Source: Prochlorococcus sp. AG-347-K18 (GTDB lineage: Bacteria; Cyanobacteriota; Cyanobacteriia; PCC-6307; Cyanobiaceae). Taken from it: a stretch of DNA of 64,000 nucleotides. How positions within the stretch are numbered: the first letter of the stretch is position 1; each line of letters starts with the position of its first letter. Shown here one piece after another: positions 40,336-50,174 of the stretch. The notes below the pieces were generated by a model that saw only the letters and a program-made list of their open reading frames with translations, ran no database searches and was not told the origin of the DNA. A program made the translations under genes and the position numbers. The stretch lies in the NCBI GenBank assembly GCA_003281365.1, contig QCCF01000009.1, positions 1 through 64,000 on the forward strand, read 5' to 3'.

Positions 40336-41268
40336 TCAGCTTAAAGTTCCTCCGCAACTCGATCCAGCACCAGCAGTACAAGCAAAACAATGTTCTTTTA
40401 CAGCTACCCTGTAGTCAAAAGTAAATGAATCATCCAACAGATCAAATAGTGTCTTTGGCCCTGTATTCTCACGGAAATTTATCTGTTGATTAAAGTCACA
40501 ATCGTATATTTCTCCAAGCCAATTTACACTTATAGTTTTTTTGCACATAAGATTTTCTAAATTATTTTTATTAAAATTTTCTTTTAGTAATTTGTAATAA
40601 GTATTTAGCTTCCCTTCTCTTCTTAGAGATTCTTCGTATCTATTTATAGGCATATTGGTTATTGTATACAAGTTATTAAAAACAATATTATATTTTTCGT
40701 ATAGTATTTTTTTATAATTTTGTTCCAATATCTCTTGAGAAGGAGGGAGAATTGGGCTTACAGGATTGTAAACAAGATTTAATTGCAATCCATTTTCTTT
40801 CTTTCCATAGCCTAAATCATTAAGAATTTTTATAGCGTTAATACTTTTTTCAAAAACCCCAATACCCCTCTGAAACTCAACATTATTTTTTTCGTAACAT
40901 GGTAGCGAAGCAGTAACTATTACTTTATTTTTTGCAAGAAATTGAGGAAGATCTTCATAACCTTCTTCAAAAAAAATTGTCAAATTACACCTGTCAATAA
41001 TATCAACTTGTTTTGTGCTCAAACTAGTTACTAGGTTTTTAAACTCTGGGTGAAGTTCTGGCGCGCCACCAGTAATATCTAAAGTTTTGATTTTATATTT
41101 TTCAATAATATTTGGAATTAGAGATATGATTTCGTTTGACATCTTTTCTGTCCTTAGGGGACTTGAATTGACATGACAATGCTTACAAGCCTGATTGCAT
41201 TTATAACCTATATTAATTTGCAAAGTCTCTATAGGTTCTTTATAGATTGAGGGGAATTTTTCTTTCAT
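40336..41268 (-). CDS. arsS: Radical SAM protein, arsenosugar biosynthesis ArsS type
   Basis: A 310-residue radical SAM enzyme. The cluster-binding motif is C24, C28, C31 in GYKCNQACKHCHV. LDITGGAPELHPEF, IDRCNLTIFFEEGYEDL, LPCYEKNNVEFQRG and LNLVYNPVSP all follow the ArsS family (TIGR04167) closely. The C-terminus CFACTAGAGSSCGG (C294, C297, C305) matches the family end. ArsS acts on SAM-derived arsenicals in arsenosugar synthesis. It lies 36 bases downstream of the stpA-like gene on the same strand. No arsM is seen in the window. Confidence 0.88.
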   Translation of the reverse strand: MKEKFPSIYKEPIETLQINIGYKCNQACKHCHVNSSPLRTEKMSNEIISLIPNIIEKYKIKTLDITGGAPELHPEFKNLVTSLSTKQVDIIDRCNLTIFFEEGYEDLPQFLAKNKVIVTASLPCYEKNNVEFQRGIGVFEKSINAIKILNDLGYGKKENGLQLNLVYNPVSPILPPSQEILEQNYKKILYEKYNIVFNNLYTITNMPINRYEESLRREGKLNTYYKLLKENFNKNNLENLMCKKTISVNWLGEIYDCDFNQQINFRENTGPKTLFDLLDDSFTFDYRVAVKEHCFACTAGAGSSCGGTLS

Positions 41269-41304
41269 ATATTATTTATAAATTGTCATTCGAAAATTAA
41301 AAAG

Positions 41305-42525
41305 TCAACTATTTTTTTTAAAGGTTGATCTCTTATTGGCAAGTTCAATGAACCAATTTATATATTCTTTGGGACCATTTTTGAAAACTATATCAAACTT
41401 TAAGTTGTCATAAATATCACTAATTCCTATTAAACCAGTTTTTTTTGTAGAAGGTCTTTCAACTTCACCAGAACTACTATCGACAAAAATTATTTTGTTA
41501 TTAATACCAAATTCATTACCTAATGTTTGTATAAATTCTAGAAAAGACCTATCACTTCCCCCTCTTAAATAACTTTTCTCGCCATTATTTTTTTTTGATG
41601 TTACCGTATCTCCAACTCCCACTATTAAAGGCATATCATCTATGTGAATAGATCTTTTGCATAAATCAATCTTTTCTCTGAAAGATTTTGGCGAATTTCT
41701 AAAATTAAAATTATTTCCAAAGGGAGCTTTGCCAGTTTTAATCTCAATAAATTTATTTAAAAGAAATAAAACTCCAGAATCTTTAACTGCTCCTTTGATT
41801 AGTAATTGTATATCTGTTGATCCAATATCATCTTTAGAGGAAAGTTTAATTGTTTCTCTGCCATTTTTATTACCTAAATTTGGTGAAATATGAAGGAAAA
41901 ATGAGTCTTTGAGTCCTTCGGATTCAGCTTTTAAAATGATTTCATTCATCATCGTTTCAAAACTAATTTGAATGAGCCTTCTTTTATCAGAATCTTTCTT
42001 TACTAAATCAAATAGACTATTGAAATTAATAGTTGGCGAGAAGCGTGTTTCACATATTGATTTTACTGCGTGAAAATTGATATTTTCTTGGTTAAGTTCA
42101 GGGAAAATATTCTTAACTATTAAATCAAATTTTGGTTTTATTAAACTGGGTACTTTAGAGAGAAAATCAAGTTCTTTTTCTGAAACTCCTTCAAAACTTA
42201 TTTCACCATCATTATCTTGATACTCTACTCCACAAGCAGCTAAACCTCTTAAATATAGTTCTTTGTTTTTAGGCTTAGTAGTGCTCCCTAAACTCCTCTC
42301 TATTATTCTGTTAACCCCTCTTGGCCCTTCATGTTCCCCACAAGTTAATACAAAGAATTCTTCTGCAAATTCTTTTACTGCATAGATGTATTTTGATCCT
42401 AATTCTCTAGTCATTGGATCTTTCACTAAAGGGATACAAACTCCATCGATGTCTTGAATAAATAAGATATTTTTAGAAGAAATTAATTGTTTTTGTACCT
42501 TTAAATTACTTGCCATATATTCCAT
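41305..42525 (-). CDS. stpA: Glucosylglycerol-3-phosphate phosphatase-like protein (StpA family)
   Basis: A 406-residue HAD-superfamily phosphatase similar to StpA, which removes phosphate from glucosylglycerol-phosphate to give a compatible solute. The nucleophile motif IQDIDGVC (D25, D27) sits at residues 23-30; LTCGEHEGPRGV, LYLRGLAACGVEYQD, GVGDTVTS and YLRGGSDRSFLEFIQ correspond to conserved StpA segments. Length is typical. It is upstream of arsS with 36 bases between, and divergent from the dehydrogenase-like gene. The partner synthase GgpS is not in the window, so the true substrate is open. Confidence 0.85.
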   Translation of the reverse strand: MEYMASNLKVQKQLISSKNILFIQDIDGVCIPLVKDPMTRELGSKYIYAVKEFAEEFFVLTCGEHEGPRGVNRIIERSLGSTTKPKNKELYLRGLAACGVEYQDNDGEISFEGVSEKELDFLSKVPSLIKPKFDLIVKNIFPELNQENINFHAVKSICETRFSPTINFNSLFDLVKKDSDKRRLIQISFETMMNEIILKAESEGLKDSFFLHISPNLGNKNGRETIKLSSKDDIGSTDIQLLIKGAVKDSGVLFLLNKFIEIKTGKAPFGNNFNFRNSPKSFREKIDLCKRSIHIDDMPLIVGVGDTVTSKKNNGEKSYLRGGSDRSFLEFIQTLGNEFGINNKIIFVDSSSGEVERPSTKKTGLIGISDIYDNLKFDIVFKNGPKEYINWFIELANKRSTFKKNS

Positions 42526-42686
42526 ATTAAAAATTATTTCTGTTTTTAATTTCTATATTGATAAAAATTATAAAGTAAAAAATTCAATATTTATAATAAA
42601 TAATTTGCTATGGTCAAAAATTGCTTTAATGTAGAAAAATGTTGGTACTGGTAAGAAAATTAAAACAATTATAAAGAATTTCCAAA

Positions 42687-44195
42687 ATGCAGAATAATTT
42701 CATAAAAAACAAAAATGATGAAAAATATTTTTATTCATTAATTGAAGATATTGAGAAGATCAAAGTGGGATTCTACAGTGTCGGGTTATATCCTGCATCA
42801 TTAGCATACAATTGTGCTATGCATGGAAAATCAAATAATATTCTTTTAGCTCCTAGGGAAGATAGAGATTTGTTAGGTGCTTTCCCAAAAGATGTTCTTT
42901 CTGATATGGATAATGAGATTATTGAAAAGATTAAGAGAATGGGACATTATTCTTCAGAGGGGAAAAGAAAGTCTTTTGATCTAGAAGATCTTCTCTTGAA
43001 ATGTGAGATAGTTATTCTTGCTTCAAACAGTAATCACATACAAGATGATGTCAAACATGCTTTAGAACTCAGAAAAACTTTAAAAAGAGAAAATGTGGTT
43101 CTGGGATGTCTTGTCGGCTCCTTTTGCATTGATAATAAAAATAAAACCCCCTTTATTCTCTGTAATAAATATCCAAATTTAGCTTTTTTTACAGGATTTC
43201 ATCGTCATGGAGCTTTACGAAATCCTAATGATAGTTTTACTGCAAATTTCTGTCATCCTGATGCCCTAACTGCTTTAATAGGAGCGCGAATCTTAAATCA
43301 ATTGTCGCCGAAAATTCAAGTTTCTCCAGGAGTTCATAATATTGAATGTCAATATATAAAATCAATAAAAAATATCTCATCTATATTTGCAGGTTTTGTA
43401 AATAACTTTCATTTCGATAAGCCAGGAATGTTACCTACCATTAATACGATTTTATTAACTCAATGTTTAGATCAAGCCGCATCAGTATCATTACAAGTTA
43501 GAAAAGAAAACAAATTAGAGAATAAATATCTTTCATTAAAACAACTTGGTTATGGTGAAGAAATAATTAGTGCAAAGGAAATTATTAATGATAAATTTTG
43601 TGAAAAAGGAGACTATACTTTTTCTCAATTAAATGCTGTTAAGGCTGATGTCTTAGGGAGCATGACTCTACCAACTGAAGGAAAACCAACCCGGAATTTC
43701 CAAGCAGGACAAGTTTTATCAGATATGCTTTTGCAACTCAACAGATGTCCAAAAGATGAATCAGAATTTATAAATTGGTGTGATAAATACTCTCTCAGTC
43801 AAGGAGGTTTGGAAGGTCTAAAATCTTTAAAATTTTGGCCAGACATTTATAAAAATTTCAAAATAAAAAATAATAATTGTTCGATGATAAATCTGATTTA
43901 TTTATGCTTTAATGCAAATTCAGAAGAAAAAAAAGAAATTTATAAAGTTTTAATTAGTTCAGAAGAAATCACTAATTTTTGCCAAGAATCTGTGAAATCT
44001 GAATCATCTTTAGAACTTAATGAAAAATTAAAAGGAGATTATATTTTTAATGATATTGAAAACCTTTACAAGAAATTATTTATTTATAAAAAGGAAAGCG
44101 ACCTTAAAAAAAATAAATATAGTAATCAAATTTCAAAAAAAAATCCAAGTTATATCAATGTATTGAAAATTATTAATAATTATTTTAATAATTGA
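42687..44195 (+). CDS. Glycerol-3-phosphate dehydrogenase-like protein of unknown function
   Basis: A 502-residue protein without a clear family in my memory. The N-terminus (VGFYSVGLYPASLAYNCAMHG, residues about 27-47) has the position and spacing of a Rossmann nucleotide-binding motif but not the classical GxGxxG. CEIVILASNSNHI and VVLGCLVGSF, then the SPGVHNIECQYIKSIKNISSIFAGF stretch, follow the order of segments seen in NAD-dependent glycerol-3-phosphate dehydrogenase (the KNVYAI region). The C-terminal 120 residues are Lys/Asn-rich. Divergent from stpA with 161 bases between. The assignment is a weak similarity. Confidence 0.65.
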   Translation: MQNNFIKNKNDEKYFYSLIEDIEKIKVGFYSVGLYPASLAYNCAMHGKSNNILLAPREDRDLLGAFPKDVLSDMDNEIIEKIKRMGHYSSEGKRKSFDLEDLLLKCEIVILASNSNHIQDDVKHALELRKTLKRENVVLGCLVGSFCIDNKNKTPFILCNKYPNLAFFTGFHRHGALRNPNDSFTANFCHPDALTALIGARILNQLSPKIQVSPGVHNIECQYIKSIKNISSIFAGFVNNFHFDKPGMLPTINTILLTQCLDQAASVSLQVRKENKLENKYLSLKQLGYGEEIISAKEIINDKFCEKGDYTFSQLNAVKADVLGSMTLPTEGKPTRNFQAGQVLSDMLLQLNRCPKDESEFINWCDKYSLSQGGLEGLKSLKFWPDIYKNFKIKNNNCSMINLIYLCFNANSEEKKEIYKVLISSEEITNFCQESVKSESSLELNEKLKGDYIFNDIENLYKKLFIYKKESDLKKNKYSNQISKKNPSYINVLKIINNYFNN

Positions 44196-44287
44196 TTAGT
44201 TATTTAATTTCATAGAAAACTAAGTTTTTCATTTATTTACTAATCTTGGTTGTGGGGTTAGACTTATTATGGTTTTAAAAGGTTTTT

Positions 44288-44947
44288 TTGGAAAAGGAAT
44301 TATCACATCGTTCTCATGAACTTAAAGCTCTTGGTTGGAATCAAGAAGACTTAACAAGATACGAAGATTTATGGGACTATAGCCAAAGATGGGGATTAAT
44401 CAATTTAGAAAGAGAAGACAGACAGTTCTTAAAAAAAGCAGAAAAGTTACTCCCAAAAATCCAAAATAAAAAGATTTCCATTAAAAAAACTATTGAAGAA
44501 AAATCATATTATTTATGGTTAAATTTTTACCTCGATGAAATTTATATTTTTAGTAATTCTAATCTTCCAAAAAATAAATATGGTGTTTGGACACTCTTAA
44601 TTGAAGAGGAAATAAAACTTCTTAAGGAATTACAACCAGTTATGGGTCTTCCAGATACTTTAAAAGCCAAAAATCTATTCGAAAATAGAAAGGAGCTTAT
44701 AAATAAGGCTTTTAGCGAATTTGACGCAATAAATAACGATAATGCCTTTAATTTTGATGAGGCTTTAAAAAACTCTGAAAAAGATATTGGAAAGAATTGG
44801 AAATCTATTACTGAAAAAGATCCTGAGGCTAATAAAACTTTTCCAATAATTGATTCTGTAAATATTGAGAAACTCAGATCCGTGATAAAAGATGATTTAA
44901 GTTCATATATGAATGATAATTACCCTTCATTAAAAAAGGATTTATAA
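44288..44947 (+). CDS. Hypothetical protein
   Basis: A 219-residue soluble protein not recognised. The N-terminal ELKALGWNQEDLTRYEDLWDYSQRWGLINLEREDR stretch is rich in charged and aromatic residues and probably helical. The C-terminal half is acidic and Lys-rich. The first possible start after the in-frame stop at 44276 is a TTG at 44288, preceded by AAAAGG (44277-44282) with 5 bases spacing, which supports this start. It stands before metY with 71 bases between. Confidence 0.7.
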   Translation: MEKELSHRSHELKALGWNQEDLTRYEDLWDYSQRWGLINLEREDRQFLKKAEKLLPKIQNKKISIKKTIEEKSYYLWLNFYLDEIYIFSNSNLPKNKYGVWTLLIEEEIKLLKELQPVMGLPDTLKAKNLFENRKELINKAFSEFDAINNDNAFNFDEALKNSEKDIGKNWKSITEKDPEANKTFPIIDSVNIEKLRSVIKDDLSSYMNDNYPSLKKDL

Positions 44948-45003
44948 ATATTTATCTTTTTTTTGTTTTTTTTTTGGACATTTTTAAGTTAAATAGATAA
45001 TAG

Positions 45004-46347
<1,344 letters not shown>

Positions 46348-46360
46348 GAAAGGAAATTTA

Positions 46361-47251
46361 TTGGCTCTAATAATTCCTAGCAATTATCATAAGATAAGTG
46401 ATGTTGAGAAAAATCATATATCTTGGATCGAACCAGAATTGGCTAAAAGACAGGATATACGTCCTCTTAGGATTGGTATTTTGAATATCATGCCTCTTGG
46501 AAAACAGTATGAATTTAATTTACTGCATCCACTTGGTTTGTCTCCTCTTCAAATAGAGCCAGTTTGGATAAAGCTTAAAACTCATGCTTATAAAACGTGG
46601 GATCTTAATCATCTAAATAATCTATATATAACTTGGGAAGAAGCAAATAATCCAGAACCGTTAGATGGAATCATTATTACTGGAGCACCTATTGAGCACT
46701 TACCCTTTGAGGATGTTAAGTATTGGGATGAATTTGTGAGAATTGTAAATGAAGCCAGAAGTTCTTGTGCGAGTACTCTTGGGTTATGTTGGGCTGGTTT
46801 TGCGCTAGCTTATTTGGCAGGGGTTGATAAGAAAGTTTTTGATAGGAAATTATTTGGTGTATTCCCTTTAAAAAGTCTTGTTCCTGGACATCCTTTGATG
46901 GGAACACAAGATGATGAATTTATTTGTCCTCAAAGTAGATTTGCAGGATTACCAGACTTGGATATGGAGAGAGCTCAAAAAGAAGGGAAATTGAATTTGT
47001 TGGCATATGGAGAAAACGTGGGATATACAATATTTGAATCTAATGATCAAAAACAACTTATGCATTTAGGTCATCCTGAGTATACAGTGCATAGAATTAT
47101 TAGTGAAATTGAAAGAGACAAAGCAAAGGGAGATGTCCCTCCTCCTGAAAATTTTGATCTAAAAAGTTCAAAAACTGCTTGGAGATCTCATAGGAATTTG
47201 CTTTTTCAGCAATGGCTTTGGTTTTGTTATCAACAAGTTAGTCTTAATTAA
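46361..47251 (+). CDS. metA: Homoserine O-acyltransferase MetA, predicted acetyl-CoA type
   Basis: A 296-residue acyltransferase that activates homoserine for methionine synthesis. The catalytic Cys143 (GLCWAGFAL), His238 and Glu240 (GHPEY) are all seen. In ITGAPIEHLPF, Glu112 stands at the place where E. coli MetA has Gly111; Glu there is the mark of acetyl-CoA-using members. This fits the neighbouring MetY, which uses O-acetylhomoserine. The start is a TTG preceded by AGGAAAGG. It converges with the SulP gene with 5 bases between. Confidence 0.92.
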   Translation: MALIIPSNYHKISDVEKNHISWIEPELAKRQDIRPLRIGILNIMPLGKQYEFNLLHPLGLSPLQIEPVWIKLKTHAYKTWDLNHLNNLYITWEEANNPEPLDGIIITGAPIEHLPFEDVKYWDEFVRIVNEARSSCASTLGLCWAGFALAYLAGVDKKVFDRKLFGVFPLKSLVPGHPLMGTQDDEFICPQSRFAGLPDLDMERAQKEGKLNLLAYGENVGYTIFESNDQKQLMHLGHPEYTVHRIISEIERDKAKGDVPPPENFDLKSSKTAWRSHRNLLFQQWLWFCYQQVSLN

Positions 47252-47256
47252 CTTTT

Positions 47257-48822
47257 TTAATGAGCGCTTTCTGTACCACCTAGTCTCTCAAATAAGTTGA
47301 GACTTTCTTTATTTAATCCTACAATTTCAACTTTAGAACCACCATTTTGGAATTTTCTAATAATTTGTTCGAGTGCTATAACTCCACTTTGATCCCAAAT
47401 ATGAGCTAAAGACATATCAATTACAATATTTTCTGGATGTTCATGAATATCAAATCCTTGTAAAAAATAAATTTTACTTACAAAAAACAATTGCCCTTTT
47501 ACTTTGTAGGTAATGAGATTATTTTCTTTTGCTCTTGAGATGGTTATGACTTTTGCGACTTTTCTGCTGAAAAGAATTGCAGCTAATGCAACGCCTGCAA
47601 TAACGCCAAGTGCAAGATTATGAGGTTTAGTAAGCATGGTTACTGCAAAAGTCATAATCATTACAGCAGTATCACTTTTAGGTATCTTTCTGATATTCTT
47701 TAATCCATTTATATCTGCTGTACTTATTGCGATCGTTATCATAATTGCTACCAAAGCAGCCATTGGTATGGCTCCAATCCAAGACTTCAAGAGAATTATC
47801 ATAATTAAGAGAGATAATCCTGAAGAAAGAGTTGATAGTCTAGATTTGCCACCATTCTCAGTATTCATTACAGATTGCCCAACTAAGGCACAACCTGCCA
47901 TTCCACCAAATAATGATGCCACAATATTTGCAATCCCCTGTCCTCTTGCTTCTTTATTTTTATTAGAACTTGTATCAGTTACATCGTCTAAAATATCTTG
48001 TGTTAAAAACGTTTCCATTAAACCTACAAGTGATATCGCAAGTGAGGTCGGTAAAATTATCCCTAATGTTTCAAGACTAAAAGGTACTTTTCCATTCTCT
48101 ATTGATCCAAAAGGTAAAGAAATACTTGGTAATCCATCTGGTAATTTGCCTAAATCGCTAACTGTTGGGACATCAAGATTGAAGAATATGCTTATAAGAG
48201 TAATTACTACTATCGCAATAAGTTGAGAGGGGACTACTTTTGTGATTCTTGGAAGCCCATAAATAATTACTAATCCTAGGATTACAAGAGTCCAAACTAT
48301 TGGAATTTGAGAGTTAACTGGATATTGACTTAGAGGTTGTTCAACTAATCCCTTTGATTCCTTTACAGCTAGTCCTAACTGGGGTAGCTGTGCTTGAAAT
48401 ATTAAAAGAGCTAATGCATTAACAAATCCACTTAATACTCCTGTTGGAACGAATCGCATTTGATAGGCAAGTCTTAAATATCCCCAAAGTATTTGAAAAA
48501 TCCCCGTTAATATTCCAGCTGCAATAAGGTATGGAACCCCTAACCCAGGAGCTTGAGATTCTCCATAAGCAACAAGTCCAGTCATCAAAAGAGCTGTTGA
48601 ACCTGTCGCGGAGGTAATCATCCCCCTTCTTCCTCCGACAATCGCAATTGTTATAGATAAGCAAAACGCACCAAAAAGGCCAACTTTAGGATCTACTCCA
48701 GCTATACCTGAAAATGCAATAGCTTCTGGAATCATTGCAAAAGCAACAACTAACCCAGAGAGAATATTTGACTTTGGATCATCTAACCAATTTTTAGATA
48801 AATATCTTGAGAAATTTGACAT
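47257..48822 (-). CDS. SulP-family anion transporter with STAS domain
   Basis: A 521-residue membrane protein of the SulP family with about twelve hydrophobic segments. The N-terminal PEAIAFSGIAGVDPKVGLFGAF is the family signature and residues about 420-515 form a STAS domain (VIDMSLAHIWDQSGVIALE). SulP members carry sulfate or bicarbonate (BicA). Standing beside metY and metA hints at sulfate, but bicarbonate cannot be excluded from the sequence. The end of the gene is 5 bases from metA, convergent. Confidence 0.88.
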   Translation of the reverse strand: MSNFSRYLSKNWLDDPKSNILSGLVVAFAMIPEAIAFSGIAGVDPKVGLFGAFCLSITIAIVGGRRGMITSATGSTALLMTGLVAYGESQAPGLGVPYLIAAGILTGIFQILWGYLRLAYQMRFVPTGVLSGFVNALALLIFQAQLPQLGLAVKESKGLVEQPLSQYPVNSQIPIVWTLVILGLVIIYGLPRITKVVPSQLIAIVVITLISIFFNLDVPTVSDLGKLPDGLPSISLPFGSIENGKVPFSLETLGIILPTSLAISLVGLMETFLTQDILDDVTDTSSNKNKEARGQGIANIVASLFGGMAGCALVGQSVMNTENGGKSRLSTLSSGLSLLIMIILLKSWIGAIPMAALVAIMITIAISTADINGLKNIRKIPKSDTAVMIMTFAVTMLTKPHNLALGVIAGVALAAILFSRKVAKVITISRAKENNLITYKVKGQLFFVSKIYFLQGFDIHEHPENIVIDMSLAHIWDQSGVIALEQIIRKFQNGGSKVEIVGLNKESLNLFERLGGTESAH

Positions 48823-48852
48823 TGTAAGTTTCTTTATAATTATGAAGTTACC

Positions 48853-50133
48853 TTATAAAGGAGGCAAAATACCTTGTGGGTCAAAAATATTCTTTAAAGT
48901 TTTTAATTCATTCATTCTATTTCCAAACGCTAATGTTAGTTCTTCCTCATGAGAGTTCAAATGATTATGCAACTGGGCCAAGTGAATATTTGGATAAAAC
49001 CTTTTTAGGTTACACCAAGATTTATATAACCATTCCAAAGCGACTTCTTTTTCTTGATGATCATTTTTTTTCCATGATGCATATATCCATGGCTTCCAAG
49101 TACTTTTTCTATGTACAAAAAAGCTTGAGCCATGATTTAACTTTTTAGTTTTGCAACCTAGTTGTTGAGAAGCAACATAGCAGGAATTATTGGGTTTATC
49201 CTTCATTATTTCCTTCAAACATTTTATAAAAATTGGGAGATCACTTTTTAAATCTTCTCCAAGAAGACTAATTACCTCAGAATGGTTGTTGGCATTCAGC
49301 TCATATAAATTTAACTTCTTTGGGAAGAAATTTATTTTATTAAAGTTCTCATAAAATTTTTTTTCTAGAGAGGGAAATTTGTCCAGAGGCATTAGGGATT
49401 CTTCTGTTCTTTTATCCTCAAAATTATTTTTAAGCTCAGCAAAAATATATAGGTAAATTTTTTGGGCATAAATCCATTGAAGACTAATATTTTCAGGAAA
49501 TAGCTCTGAAAGTTGAATTATTTCTGATAGTTCATCTAGATTTACAAATCCTTCAATAACCTTAATTGGATTAGATTGGAAAGTCTGAAGTTCTATTTCA
49601 GTAATAATTGAGAAGAATGGCGCTGCGCCTTTAATCGCCTCCCAAATCAGTTGTTTTTCTGGATTTATTTGATTTTTTTTTAAAGAGATAAATGTGCCAT
49701 TACCCAAGAAACCTTTTATTGATTCAATATTATCAATGGCTAATCCATAGGCTCTACTAAGCGGGCTTACTCCACCAGTAAGTATATAGCCAGCTCCAGG
49801 AAGTTTAGAAAGTCCGATAGGAAAACTTCGATTATGTTTTTGTAAATGATTTATTAGATCTCCCATTATTACTCCACCTCCAATTGTTACTAAATTGCTT
49901 TCTCTATCAAGATGAATTTTGGTATAATTTTTTCTTAGATCAAGTGTTGTAAAACCATTTTTAGCACAGCTAGAAGTTGTACCTCCACTACATATACAAA
50001 GGTGCTCGAATTTTTCCTTCGAATAATTATCTTTATTAAATAAGGAATCATCAATGTCATAAATTAATTCCTTCAATTTTGCGTCTTTTGAGTTAATATT
50101 TGGAATTTCAAGTAAGTTATGGATATTTTTCAC
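48853..50133 (-). CDS. FAD-binding (PCMH-type) oxidoreductase
   Basis: A 426-residue FAD-dependent dehydrogenase. The N-terminal HLCICSGGTTSS and the VTIGGGVIMGDLINHLQKHN and PGAGYILTGGVSPLSRAYGLAIDNI stretches form the FAD-binding half of the PCMH/vanillyl-alcohol-oxidase superfamily, and the C-terminal LKNIFDPQGILPP is the usual end. Substrate unknown. It is 30 bases downstream of the SulP gene start and divergent from the CbiX-type gene. Confidence 0.82.
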   Translation of the reverse strand: MKNIHNLLEIPNINSKDAKLKELIYDIDDSLFNKDNYSKEKFEHLCICSGGTTSSCAKNGFTTLDLRKNYTKIHLDRESNLVTIGGGVIMGDLINHLQKHNRSFPIGLSKLPGAGYILTGGVSPLSRAYGLAIDNIESIKGFLGNGTFISLKKNQINPEKQLIWEAIKGAAPFFSIITEIELQTFQSNPIKVIEGFVNLDELSEIIQLSELFPENISLQWIYAQKIYLYIFAELKNNFEDKRTEESLMPLDKFPSLEKKFYENFNKINFFPKKLNLYELNANNHSEVISLLGEDLKSDLPIFIKCLKEIMKDKPNNSCYVASQQLGCKTKKLNHGSSFFVHRKSTWKPWIYASWKKNDHQEKEVALEWLYKSWCNLKRFYPNIHLAQLHNHLNSHEEELTLAFGNRMNELKTLKNIFDPQGILPPL

Positions 50134-50174
50134 TACTAAATATTGTTATTTACTATTATGGTATAAGTAATAAC

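Noticed and set aside
42610-42654. A 14-codon frame (MVKNCFNVEKCWYW) in the gap between stpA and the dehydrogenase-like gene, considered as a leader peptide
   Set aside because: Too short, no terminator or attenuator hairpin follows it, and such frames arise by chance in AT-rich DNA.
47636-48226. Open frame of 196 codons opposite the SulP gene
   Set aside because: It mirrors the hydrophobic codons of the SulP gene and has no start site or family match.
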